Translations under genes and position numbers: made by a program
From: Linnemannia hyalina
Lineage: Eukaryota > Mortierellomycota > Mortierellomycetes > Mortierellales > Mortierellaceae
Length of the DNA: 64,000 bases
Assembly: GCA_019671135.1 (NCBI GenBank)
Contig: JAHRHY010000023.1
Span: forward strand, 62,001 to 126,000
Direction of reading: 5' to 3'
The notes under the pieces: generated by a model
Seen by the model: only the letters and a program-made list of their open reading frames with translations
What the model was told of the DNA's origin: nothing
Database searches by the model: none
Part shown: positions 32,440 through 43,300 of the stretch, in pieces
Numbering within the stretch: position 1 is the stretch's first letter
Layout of the letters: each line of letters starts with the position of its first letter

Positions 32440-34911
32440 ATGAATAACCCCGACCACTACTCCCACAACTTCCCATCTTCCCCGAGTTACATTTCGGACG
32501 ACTCGGAGGACCCTTATGAAGAGTCTGAAACGGACGAGCTGCACCCTTCCTCAGACTCGGAGCTCGTCTCACACCCTTCCGACAACGAGGACGTCCAATC
32601 CTCCCGACTCCACGACAGCGACGATGACACCGATGAGGATGGCGACGACGATGAAGGCAACGGGCTCCTCGGCGAACGAGACGGCTTCCAATTCGTCGGC
32701 CACTCGGATCTGGATGCTCTGACTCGCCCTCACAGCGCTCTGTCGCTTCACTCGGACCATGACCCTCTCACAAATGACATGAACTTTGTCTACCCGTCGA
32801 TGACTCTGTCGCAGGAGTGCGATAGGGACGGGGACAGGGGCAGACAGGCGACTTTGCCAGTCGTGGACAGCAGCAGCAGTGTTCAGGAAACACTGGCCGC
32901 GGCCTCGTCGACTGCAACGCTTACTCCTGTGAGTGCTGTGAGTGTAATTGGGACTGCGAACGCAAATGAAATGGAGCAACTTGATTCGCACGACCCCTCA
33001 GCACATGACATTCCAGCGACTTTAGACTCGAGCCTGGAGACCATCTCCGGTCAACAGTACCACCACCACCACCACCAACAGCTCTCATCTTCTGAGCCCA
33101 GCGACAACAACAGCAACAACCATAAGCTCCAAGAGCAGCGCATTATCGGCGATGAAGGCCAGGGGGACGATGGCACCAAGATCCACACCCACAACAACAG
33201 CTCATACGGCAGCACTATCAGCACCGTAAACAGTGACACCAGCGAGAGCGAGAATGAGCTCGATACCTACACCCCTCCCCCACCCCGCACGTTAAGAACC
33301 GTCCACACTACATCAAGCACAGTGTTGGCCATCCTTAGCTCACCCCCAGGCATTCATACTGTCGACCACGACCACAAGCTGATTGCCCCTGTCACAAACC
33401 AAGGTTCTTCTAACGGCGATAACGAACCATCGGGCTACATCAAAGCCGCTCCCCAGGACCATTCACCCATCAAGAGTCAAGTTAACCATCTCCCACAGCC
33501 ATCAAAGGAAGCACCATCCCCAGAGCGCAACTTCATCAGGACCTTGGTGACTTTTACCCGACTAGCCGGTCTTGTCTCACTCGTCCTTGTGGGAGGATTC
33601 CTGGCCGTGGAGTGCTACTACCGTTCGCTACAGCCAGCCCATGTTGCTCTCTCTGCGACCGGAGTTACATATGCGGACAATCACCGCTTGGCGGTGGTGA
33701 ACCTCGATGTTTACTCTTCAAGGCTTCGGCAGGAAACGCATGTCCGCCGATCGCCTGGATTCCACGTCCGTGTTCTAAAAGACAACAGCCTCTGGAGCCT
33801 TCAGGATGCACCCGCTCAGCCTCTGTACCTCTTTGCGGACCCCTTTGTTGTCTGCCCAGACGGAGGTTCATGTCAGATCTACGTTGCATCGCTCCAGAAG
33901 CGCCACAAGAAGAACTCTTCGCCTTGGCTTTGTCATGACACTGGGTACTATGTCCACATTTGGTTTGCGAACGGTACCCGAGTCCCATTGTCACCACCCG
34001 AGATCTTTACAACACGAGGCAAGAGCGACCGGAAACCTCTTGCTTGTCTGTCCCCGGCGACTTTCATTGGCACTCATAGTGACAAAGTCTCTTCCATGCA
34101 AGAGGAGGACGATGAGGACAACTACCTTGCCTACTGGAAGGAGCGGTGGCAGCAGATGTCAGGTACTGTCTCAAGTCGATTCTCCAACAAGTCTCAGATC
34201 GCTGTTTACTGGGATCCCTTCCAGCCAGTCGTCGCACGGGCCAAGGCCGTGGCACACGCGGTTGCAGTTTATTACAGGCAGTCGGCGGACAGGATGGTCA
34301 GCATGTTGATTGAGCTGAAAGGTCGCCTGCCCAGCGTCAACATCAAGACCAACAGCCGTTCCGATTCGTCTCTCAGCCGGGCTCGATCTAATGCCAAGGT
34401 GTTTCAAGCGAGGATGGCCTCCAAGGTGCATGATCTGGGCGAACGAATTCCACTGCTCCGGTGCAAAGAGGAGAAGGCTCGGAGACAGGCCAAGATTTCG
34501 ATGGAGGAGCAGGTACGGGCATTCAAGAAGACCGTTGAGGAACAATTTGACAGTGTCACGGCCGACAAGATCTTGCGCGTGGCTGACGACGTTCTTTCCG
34601 TGGCGGAGGCCAGTCTCGAAGCTATTCTCGACACGGAGACCGTCAAGGATCTGGCAAAGACGATGCGTGCGGACGAAATTAAGCGGGCGACAGAGAGAGC
34701 GGTTTTGAAGGCGGAAGAACAATTGGACGCGCTTCTTCACTCGGAGTTGGCACGCCAAGTTAATCGCGATCTGCAACGTCTGGTGGATGATTTCAAAGCG
34801 ACACCCACGGGAGGCAAGATTGTTCAAGAGGCGCAGGACATGCAGTCGGATGCGAAGCGGTACTTTCGCAGTCTGCAGCGAAAGTTTCGATTGATTCGTC
34901 TGGAACGATAA
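32440..34911 (+). CDS. Hypothetical single-pass membrane protein with acidic N-terminus
   Basis: An intronless 823-residue frame, unusual among the spliced genes of this window. Residues 1-130 are strongly acidic and Ser-rich (DSDDDTDEDGDDDEGNG); 130-365 are low-complexity with a His run. One transmembrane helix lies near 370-392 (LAGLVSLVLVGGFLAV). A folded-looking segment follows (about 400-540) with several cysteines (FADPFVVCPDGGSCQIYV, WLCHDTGYYVHIWF). A long helical, charged C-terminus starts at about 600. No signal peptide is seen. I do not recognise the family; it may be lineage-specific. A nuclear-envelope or ER position with the acidic part in the cytosol or nucleus is possible but is only inference. 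Confidence 0.75.
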   Translation: MNNPDHYSHNFPSSPSYISDDSEDPYEESETDELHPSSDSELVSHPSDNEDVQSSRLHDSDDDTDEDGDDDEGNGLLGERDGFQFVGHSDLDALTRPHSALSLHSDHDPLTNDMNFVYPSMTLSQECDRDGDRGRQATLPVVDSSSSVQETLAAASSTATLTPVSAVSVIGTANANEMEQLDSHDPSAHDIPATLDSSLETISGQQYHHHHHQQLSSSEPSDNNSNNHKLQEQRIIGDEGQGDDGTKIHTHNNSSYGSTISTVNSDTSESENELDTYTPPPPRTLRTVHTTSSTVLAILSSPPGIHTVDHDHKLIAPVTNQGSSNGDNEPSGYIKAAPQDHSPIKSQVNHLPQPSKEAPSPERNFIRTLVTFTRLAGLVSLVLVGGFLAVECYYRSLQPAHVALSATGVTYADNHRLAVVNLDVYSSRLRQETHVRRSPGFHVRVLKDNSLWSLQDAPAQPLYLFADPFVVCPDGGSCQIYVASLQKRHKKNSSPWLCHDTGYYVHIWFANGTRVPLSPPEIFTTRGKSDRKPLACLSPATFIGTHSDKVSSMQEEDDEDNYLAYWKERWQQMSGTVSSRFSNKSQIAVYWDPFQPVVARAKAVAHAVAVYYRQSADRMVSMLIELKGRLPSVNIKTNSRSDSSLSRARSNAKVFQARMASKVHDLGERIPLLRCKEEKARRQAKISMEEQVRAFKKTVEEQFDSVTADKILRVADDVLSVAEASLEAILDTETVKDLAKTMRADEIKRATERAVLKAEEQLDALLHSELARQVNRDLQRLVDDFKATPTGGKIVQEAQDMQSDAKRYFRSLQRKFRLIRLER

Positions 34912-35288
34912 AATGTATCCCACATGACCAGCGCACGCTACTTGCACACCTCCCCACTTTCTCCACCCCATTCATTGTATCACGTTTACTTTCTTGCCAC
35001 CCTACGTCTGCTTTTTTCTTCGTTACCTTTCTCTTTCTCTTCTTTCATTCCCTTTTTTTCCTTTCATTTCCCTTGCTTTGTTGTTGCTTTTCCTTGTAGT
35101 AGTAGTAGTACTTTCCCCTTCTTCCCATCTTCGCTTGTTCCTTCTTCCCCTACCATTCTAATGCAAGTTGCCACAAAAAAATAAAAATGTGCGGTCACCT
35201 AACACGATTTCCCTTTTCCGGGCAAGCATAAAAAGCTTTCCCCCCTTTCTTTTCTTTACGCCAACAACATCAACACTTCCTTCTCACC
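34912..35288. other. Short intergenic region before OMA1
   Basis: Pyrimidine-rich (34980-35160), with a short TAG trinucleotide run near 35096-35110. It carries the terminator of the upstream gene and the promoter of OMA1. No gene. Confidence 0.45.
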
Positions 35289-37074
35289 ATGACAGCCAAC
35301 ATATTTGCAAGAGCAGGATTCACCCTCGCAAGAGCCTTACGCAGCGGAGCAATGAGGTCGTCCGTCACGGGAACTACTGTACATTCGACACATTCAACAT
35401 CAACAACGACAAAGACGGCATCAGTTACTGCCACTGCTTGTTCGCGCGGGTTCCACTCAACACTCCCCGGACGCAACAAGCCGTCGTCTGGCTGGGGCGA
35501 CCTTATCCCTCAACCTCAAAGGCCATCTTCAGATACCAATAACCCCCTCAGCAAGATCTTGACGCGGTCGTCACCACAATACAAGCGGTTCGGACAGAAC
35601 TCTGGTAGTGGCGGCAGTGGCCGTGGTAGAGGGAGGGTGCCTATTTTTTATGATCGGCGGTACCAAGTCGTTGGAGGTGTTGTCACCGTCGGAGCTGGAG
35701 GATATTACGTAGCGCATCTTGAAACGTAAGCATTACTTCGTTGTTATGTGTTTTTTTAGGTAAATTTTGTGAGGATCTATATGGCGCATTCTTTGTTTTT
35801 CTGACATGGCTCTTATTGGTACTATTGGGATTTGTAGGGTGCCGATGACGGGGCGTACTCGGTTTATGGATGTATCGCTGAAGCAGGAGGAGTCTATGGC
35901 CAAGGAGGCCTATAAGCAAGTCATGCACCAGGTACTTTTCCTCTCGTACATGGACGGTCCATACTGATGACCATTTTGACATTTTCTGCCTTTTGTTTGG
36001 CTAACGAGGCTCGGTCTTACTCCATTGTGCTGCTTTTGTAGTATCAAAACCAGATCCTGCCTGACAACCACGCGTACACGCTTTACGTGAAACGCGTCGC
36101 TTCAAGGATCATCAAGGCTGCGGGCATGGAAAGTATGTTCTTCCGTCGATATGGGTTTGTAGTGTGTACTTGACGGATAACATTTGAGTGTGGGAGACAT
36201 GAGCGTGCTCGAAGCTGACTTTTTTTTTTCACTCTATTTTATTGTGTGCCTAGATCTGGATTGGGAGTTTCATGTGATTAACAGTAACGAGAAGAACGCG
36301 TTTGTCTTACCAGGAGGAAAAGTCTTTGTCTTCACAGGGTGAGTCAGGCAGCGTCTGTAGGAAGGACCATCTGGATCGCCTAGACAGAACCTCGCCAGAT
36401 GCACCCTGTTTTCTATCTTGTGCGCTAAACCAGATCCTTTTGCTACTGCATTATATGCATTTTTTTTCATTGTAACAGGATCCTCCCGATTGCAGAGAAC
36501 GAGAATGGACTGGCGACGGTATTGGGCCACGAGATTGCCCATCAATTGGCCCGTCACTCTGCCGAAAAACTCTCCTTCACAAAGGTCGCCCTCTTCCTGG
36601 GTGTCATGTTCTCGATCATCTTTGACCCCTCTTATTCTGTCCAACGCATCGTCATGGATCTCGGCATGATGGTACGCGCTTCTTTGTTCATTCTTGTTTT
36701 GTTACCTTATTCCATTATCCGAGACAAAATGTGCAGATGCACGAGATAATTAACTATATTCCCCGCTTTTGCGCTTGGTTATATAGCTCCCGTTCAGCAG
36801 AAAGTGCGAGACAGAGGCAGACAAGATCGGACTGCAGCTGATGGCACAGGCATGTTTTGACCCACGAGAGAGCACACGGATGTGGACACGCATGTCCGAT
36901 ACCGAGAGGGGTCTCTCGCTAGCGTTCTTGAACACCCATCCCGCTAGCAAGAATCGTATTACGAATTTGGAGAAATGGATGCCAGAGGCCATGGACACGT
37001 GGCACAAATCTGATTGTGCGACCACCAATGCCTATGCTGATATGTTTAACAAGGCCAAGCTCGCCTACTGGTAA
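35289..37074 (+). CDS. OMA1: Mitochondrial metalloendopeptidase OMA1
   Basis: Six exons: 35289-35725, 35838-35931, 36042-36132, 36254-36338, 36479-36671 and 36787-37074, giving 395 residues. The N-terminus is Arg/Ser/Ala-rich, fitting a mitochondrial presequence. A membrane segment follows YDRRYQVVGGVVTVGAGGYY. The M48 core is clear: SNEKNAFVLPGGKVFVFTG, then HEIAH (253-257) as zinc ligands and catalytic Glu, then CETEADKIG (about 307-315) with the third ligand. It continues with FLNTHPASKNRI, all typical of Oma1. The enzyme sits in the inner membrane and cleaves substrates under stress as part of membrane quality control. The tail ends LAYW. Length is in the family range. Confidence 0.95.
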
Positions 37075-37236
37075 ACAATAACACGTCTTTTTCTTGAAGA
37101 CACAACCCAAGCGAGCAATAAAAAAAATTAGATATTACGCTTATTGTTTTTATTTCAGAGAAATGATTATGATATTGGTGGGAACAAGGAACGGAAAAGA
37201 GTAAAAGGCATGAGGACCAAACGAAAAACAGAATCC

Positions 37237-39753
37237 CTAGCAGGTCTCAACTTCGAGCTCAAAGTCATCGATCTGCGCAAAATACCGGATCCGCTCCTCA
37301 TGAGCCGCCCGCTGCTGCTTCGTCCAATGACTCCCGTCCTCTTCCTCCTTCTCCACCACCACCGCCTTCTTGGACTTGGGTCCTGATGAAGAAACTGCAG
37401 CAGCAGCAGCAGCAGGTAGTGATTTCTGAGGTCGTGAGCGTTTCGATGCTGGTGCCGCTGTTGTCGTCGATGTTGGTGCATGTCGTTTCTGACTAGAAAT
37501 ATTTGCTGTTGCTTTTGTTGCATTTGATGTTCCTGCTTTTGCTGTTTTCGTTGAGGTGTTAGCAAGCTTCTTTCCTGTTACTGTTGTTGTCGTGGCTGCC
37601 TTCGCTGCGCTGGTAGTGCTGCCTGAGGCTCTGGTAGTGCGGCGCCGCACAAGAACCTCTTCCTCTTCCTCCTCGTCCGCAGAAACGTCGCTCTCAACCT
37701 CAAACACATTGTCGCCGCCCTTGGACCGCCTTGAACTCCGGGGAACTGCAGCAGTCCGTGCCAACGACTTCCTGGGTCGAGGAAGCATAGCCGCTAAGAG
37801 CTCGGTGGCCATAAACTTCCTGGGCCTAATCCTCGTCCTTTGGCCGGTCTGTGCAGACTCAAATGTCAATGGCATTCCGGCTTCAGGCTTCTTGGTCGGC
37901 GTAGTCTCGAGGACAATGGGTGAGAAGTCATCCAAATCGGCCGAGTGACGGAAGTTATCAGACAACGATCGGTTTGCGGCAGGCTTCCTTGGTGGCGTGG
38001 ATGGAGGTGAGGAAAAGAGGTCGTCCAGTTCCAGGATATCGTTCCGAGCTCCGCTTGTCGTTGCCGCTGCTGTAGATGTAGTTGTTGCTGCTGTAGCCTC
38101 TGCAGTCACCGACGAAATTTCCTCCGCAACCGGGTTAGCCACTGGTTGAGACCGTCCATACATTCGGGAGATACGACGATTGGATCTCACAACTTCCTTG
38201 TCCTTTGGCGAGGCAACATCATCGACCGAGAATAGGGATCCTCCAACAGCAACAGCAACATCTGCGAGTTCTCGTCTCGCTGTCACCGACGCCGACGCCG
38301 ACGACGATGAATCGCCAGTCTTCTCGAATCCTGCGAGGTCGTTCAAGCTGAGGCGGATCGCCTTCTCAATATCTGCAGCCTCAGCCACAGTGGGCTCCGC
38401 AACTAAATCGTTGATGGCCATCGTGTCGACCTGCTTGTCCGAATCGAAACCACGCACTGCCACCTTCCCTTTGTCACTGCTGCTCTGACCGGCTCCACCC
38501 CTCCTACGTGCTGCAGCGCGCTCCATAACAACCTTCCCCAGACTCACGTTTCCACCACTGTTGATGCCACTGACGGCGGCGGCGCCGTTGTTGTTGTCAG
38601 CACGCAAGTTACTCAGCGGGCTACGCAGTGGCCTCCTGTTGTTCATGACAGCATCAGGTCGGTAGACCCGCTCGTTGATGGCCGAAAGCCTGTGGCTGGG
38701 ACGTGAACTCCATCTCCTGCTGAGCTTTCGTTCGGCCTTGAAGAACCCAAATGGATCATCGCCTTCCTTATCCTCATCCACCTCCATATCCTGTCCGCCG
38801 AAATCATTCGCGAGCGAGGTTGCGCCGACGGAAGACTGATGATGACTTGTCTCGAGATCCGAGACTCTGAGATCCAAGACAGTACGAAGTTTAAACGCTG
38901 GAGTAGTCTCCTCTGAATCAAAGTGCATCAACCAAGGCGCAAACCCCGTTCCTGACTTGCTTCCTCCATCAATGTAATCCTCGTCGTCCATGAGCTCAAA
39001 CATGTCCGGAGGTGGAGGCGGCGAAAGCGAGAGCCTGGAAATCATATCGTCAACATCAACCTGCTGCTCCTGTTGTTCCCTCTTCTTATCTTGAGCTGGC
39101 TCATCTCGGGTAACACGGATTGGCAACGGTGACGCGTCGGAAAAATAGTCCTGAAGGGCCAGAAGCTCGGTGTTTCCAGTAATGGCGGATGTTGCCTTCC
39201 GGGGGCTGGGGCTGCTCAAAGGGTCCTGCAGGTCCAGGACGTCCATAGCCCCCCCGACTTCCTTGACAGGTGAAGCTGTGAACCGGGACTGGTTCACAAA
39301 GTTGTTGCTGTTGCTGGTCCCAAAGGTTTCTCGACGAGGCATCTCAACCTCTGAGTCTAAATCTGACCCTGCTCTTCCAGCTGTACCACCGTCCTTGTCC
39401 ATCCTCCCACCCCCATTGTTGCTTTTCATTCCAGGACGCGTCCCGCGTCTCCGAGTGGTTGCGGATGATCCTGCTGAGGCATTTGACGTCAAGGATGATG
39501 GTTGGGCGTGGGATGAGGACGAGGCCAAGTTGCTGACGTTTGTGATGTTCTCAGTGGTAATGTTGGTAGTGAGAGGAGTAGGGAGATCGTTGTCCTTGTC
39601 GGTGTCGACTTTGTTGTCGATGGCATGGGCAGTGGCGGTAGCGGCAGCGGCGGTGGAGAGAGTCGACCGTCGAGAGCGTGTGGAAGAGACAATGTCACTG
39701 GTCTCGGTGGCGGTGATTGCTGGACCCCTGCGTCGGTTCCTGTTTCCTGGCAT
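37237..39753 (-). CDS. Low-complexity nuclear-type protein, possibly sororin-like
   Basis: An intronless frame of 838 residues, mostly disordered: Ser/Thr/Ala-rich, with basic clusters (RNRRRG, TRRRGTRPG, KRSRP) and an acidic run (SADEEEEEEV). Two segments look conserved: MATELLAAMLPRPRKS (about 647-662) and the extreme C-terminus RYFAQIDDFELEVE. The C-terminal YFAxxDxFELxVE pattern resembles the C-terminal region of sororin, the cohesin protector (its human form ends EQFDLLVE). Fungal sororin candidates can carry a short LLP(R/K)R-type motif. This assignment is tentative and rests on short motifs. If right, it would stabilise cohesin by opposing Wapl. Otherwise it is an uncharacterised nuclear protein. 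Confidence 0.7.
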   Translation of the reverse strand: MPGNRNRRRGPAITATETSDIVSSTRSRRSTLSTAAAATATAHAIDNKVDTDKDNDLPTPLTTNITTENITNVSNLASSSSHAQPSSLTSNASAGSSATTRRRGTRPGMKSNNGGGRMDKDGGTAGRAGSDLDSEVEMPRRETFGTSNSNNFVNQSRFTASPVKEVGGAMDVLDLQDPLSSPSPRKATSAITGNTELLALQDYFSDASPLPIRVTRDEPAQDKKREQQEQQVDVDDMISRLSLSPPPPPDMFELMDDEDYIDGGSKSGTGFAPWLMHFDSEETTPAFKLRTVLDLRVSDLETSHHQSSVGATSLANDFGGQDMEVDEDKEGDDPFGFFKAERKLSRRWSSRPSHRLSAINERVYRPDAVMNNRRPLRSPLSNLRADNNNGAAAVSGINSGGNVSLGKVVMERAAARRRGGAGQSSSDKGKVAVRGFDSDKQVDTMAINDLVAEPTVAEAADIEKAIRLSLNDLAGFEKTGDSSSSASASVTARRELADVAVAVGGSLFSVDDVASPKDKEVVRSNRRISRMYGRSQPVANPVAEEISSVTAEATAATTTSTAAATTSGARNDILELDDLFSSPPSTPPRKPAANRSLSDNFRHSADLDDFSPIVLETTPTKKPEAGMPLTFESAQTGQRTRIRPRKFMATELLAAMLPRPRKSLARTAAVPRSSRRSKGGDNVFEVESDVSADEEEEEEVLVRRRTTRASGSTTSAAKAATTTTVTGKKLANTSTKTAKAGTSNATKATANISSQKRHAPTSTTTAAPASKRSRPQKSLPAAAAAAVSSSGPKSKKAVVVEKEEEDGSHWTKQQRAAHEERIRYFAQIDDFELEVETC

Positions 39754-40385
39754 GGGTTTGTGGTTCTGATGTGGTCGTTGTTGGAGGGGAGAAGGAAGGT
39801 AAAAGAGTCAACCGAAGGTGTGTTATTTTTCAAAACTGGTGGCAAACGCGACTAAATGGGCGCATAAATTACGTCACCGAAACGTGCTCCGCGCCAAGCA
39901 TAAGGTTGAAGAAAGCGAATATGTGGTTCGTTTTCCTCCACCTCGATGTCGGGGGCCGTCTCCTGCATCCTCGTTGTCTTCGCCATCGGGAGTTTTCTCA
40001 AACTACACATGCTCATCGATGTTATCCTGATTGTCGATAAAATCCAATGTCAGTGTCCACATCTTCTTGGACAGACCGCCGAAGATTAGGAGGAGGAGGA
40101 TCAGAGTTCTCTTGACAGAGAGGGACGTGTGTTGGCCGTTGGTTATTGCGAGCAGTACATTCGCGAAGGTTTCCATATTGTTTCAAGTTCAATGTTTCAC
40201 TTTCTGCTCTTGAAAGACATTGCGTAAATCATGGCGAACTGCTCCCACTTCCCCTCCGTTGGCTATCCGAGTCGATCATGTTTTGTCACCGAGTGTTGTT
40301 GTTGCTGTTGTTGTTGCGGAGACGAGTCGAGCGTATCGCCATCAAGATTCCACAAAAATGAACATATCCAGCAACCGTTTTATTA
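39754..40385. other. Intergenic between the sororin-like gene and the subtilase gene
   Basis: No gene recognised. It is the 5' flank of the 37237-39753 gene and the 3' flank of the protease gene. Confidence 0.45.
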
Positions 40386-43300
40386 TTATTTTAGCGGCGG
40401 TGGAGAAGTGGATATCGTAGTCGCTGGCTCAATCCGCTGAATCGTAAACGTCCTAGTAATCCAATAGTCATACCCTTCCGCCTTCCCAGGATCCGCCAAC
40501 ATCCTCAACGCCCGGATCCGTAACCGATAGCGACCATTCGGAACCGCCAACTGGATCTGTTTCGGGTCCGCACCGGCAGCAGCCAACTCTGCCTTCTTCT
40601 TGTAGTTGCGTAGAAGGCGGTCGTTCCTGGCCTGCGCTGTCTCGTTGTCACCATCCTCATTGGCGTCATCGACTTTGCTAGCTTCCTTCCGGCTCTTCTT
40701 CCTGCTCTTGCCGTTGTCTTTGTTGCCGTCGTCGTCGCCATTGGTGGCACTGGTGCCGTCGACGTCCTCGTCGATATGTGCCTTCCGCTTGACTACAGGG
40801 TCAAGTGCGCTTCGACGCTCCAATAGCCTAGCATCACGTCCACCCAAACCACTCGATGACGATGTCTGGTCCCTAGCCGACTGCAACTGCGATGTCGAAC
40901 TCTCACCCTCCTCCCCTTCAGGGTGAGCCCTCATCCCATACACCAAATCCAACCCAGGCGAGTGTCTCAACGGCCTCGACTCTCCCGTAGACACAAATCC
41001 CTGACTCTTGTTCTTGCCATTCCCATCCAGCAGATCCAGCATCCCATCCCACTGCACCGCCGTAACAATCGACACCGGAACGCTCCTGCTCAAATTATCA
41101 TTAGAAGCTACCCTGCCAATGACCTGATAATCCTCCGGATCCACTGCGCCACCAGGGTCATTATTATTGTTGTCTCGTTCCATCTGCTCGGATCCTTCTG
41201 GAGGAGCGCTGATGAGATCCATGGCGAGGTACTTGGTTGGGTTCTGGAGACAGAATGTGAGGATTGGAAGGTCGGTCCCATTAAAGGTGTAAATAAAGTC
41301 GGTCCTGTTGGCCCCGCTGCCCATCATTTGACACAGTGCTGTCTGGTTGTCGACTTTCAGCTCCTTCTCGGTCGGGCGAAGGAAGATGGGCAGGGTCTTC
41401 ATCTTTCCGACAACTCCGGCGTATGATACATGGATCACGTCGGGTGGTGGCGGTGAGGGCGATGTCGAGGAAGAAAAGTAGTCGTCAGCCGGGTTACTAT
41501 CTGCCTCCTTTGTCTCTCCGCCTTCCCTTGTCTCTCCTGAGATCACATCTGTAGACGCCCTTGTCACCAACGATGTCGAAATCGACGAGGAACTTGAAAC
41601 AGCACGGACGACAATATACCCAGAGTAAATCCAGTGCTGGTCTTCAGGGATCCCCGTTGGTGGAAAGATCGTCACCGCAACCCGCCGTTGCCCACCACCC
41701 CCAGGAACCTTAACGCCGCCCTCCAAACCCGCAAACTCAATTGTCGCCTTGGCATCAGCGGACTTCACATAATCCACATCCTTGTCGGCTGGGTTGGTCA
41801 CATTAAAGATGTCCAGGTTCCGAAGTTTGGTCTCCTTGTTCTCTATCGACAGGTCGAAAAGCCCCTCTGCTGAGATGTGTGATAACTTATACCGGACGGG
41901 GTTCGGCCCATAGTTGGAGATGGTGATATATCGTGTCTGCCCTCCTCTCCCTCCACCCTTCCCAGTGGACTCCAACTCTGCAGCCGCTGTATCATTCAAC
42001 TCCAGCATCGCAGGAAAGACATTCGTCAAACTGATAGGCGGGACATCACCCGCCCTCTCAATATGCGCTAACTCGGGCTTCACCTTGTGCGCCAAACTCG
42101 TCAGCGCGCGATAAATATTCACCATGCCTGATCCCTGCTTCGCCACCGACTCCACATACGCTCGTCCTTCTCCACCCTCTCCTCCATCTCCATGCTCATA
42201 TCGCGCGTCGGGTGAAGAAGCCCCCGGCTCCTGCTTCGCATCCGTCCCCGGGATCTTCGTTGCCGGATCCGTCAACATATCGTACTTCATATGATTCCTG
42301 AACACATATGCCGGCTCTGCCGTGTTCTTGAATGTCGCATAGATTTGTTGAATATGTGCCGCCGTCAAATTAAGCGTTGATGTTGCTGGCGACGTGGAGG
42401 ACGCGTCTTCATCTCCTAGTCCATTTGCGTCCAGGTTTCGCAAGCGTTCAATTGCTAGTGCCAATGCTCCAGCAATATGCGGACTCGCCATTGAGGTTCC
42501 TGAAAGTGTCGTGTAACCCCCGTTCACCACCGGCCTAAACAAAAAAAAACGAAACAATAAACAGTTATGAGTTTCACTTGGTAACGAGACGGAAGAAAAA
42601 ATCAAGGTACTGACAAGGTTGTGAATAGCGTTTACCATGTCGAGTAGATGTTTTCGCCTGGCGCGCCAATATCCTATTGACGTTAAAAAAGGAGAGTGTC
42701 AGTAAAGAAAGCACAATTCTAGAGTAAACATTGATTTCCATGCATCCATGGCCTAAAAATAGCCCTTACAGGTTTGATATGAAGCTCGTTGTCAAGTCCA
42801 TAAGAGCTGAACAGAGACATGGTCCCGCCTGCAGGGTTAACAAACGCCGTCGAGTTTTTGCTAAACGATGCCATCGTCTCTCCCGTCAGACTTCCTCCTC
42901 GTCCCGCTGGTGGGGGGATAGATTTCAGATACGAAAGCAAGAGCTGCCCATCTCGTTGCGACATGGCTCCTGACAAGATCTTTATGTCCTTGATATCAGC
43001 ACTCAGGGACTCGGGCAGGTTGTTGACAAACAAAATCCCTGTTGCTCCCTTTGCTAACGCGTTCTGTGCCTGTTTGGCAGCAGCGCGAAAAAGAAAAAAA
43101 AATCGTGGTCAGTCGTCTTGTTGTACTCGATATTGGGAAGTTCAGCTAACATGCTCGGAGATGAGGTCGCGTCATATGCATCATGTACCTTCATAGCAAA
43201 CACACAACCGCCGCGAAGAACCAGCACGGTCTTCCCTGATAGATCGCCTTTGATAGGGTCACATGCAGTCCCGAGTTCTGTCCCGTTTAGTAGCGCCACT

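Noticed and set aside
39170..39769. Long open frame antisense to the sororin-like gene
   Set aside because: It is a shadow of the GC-rich coding strand with no independent support.
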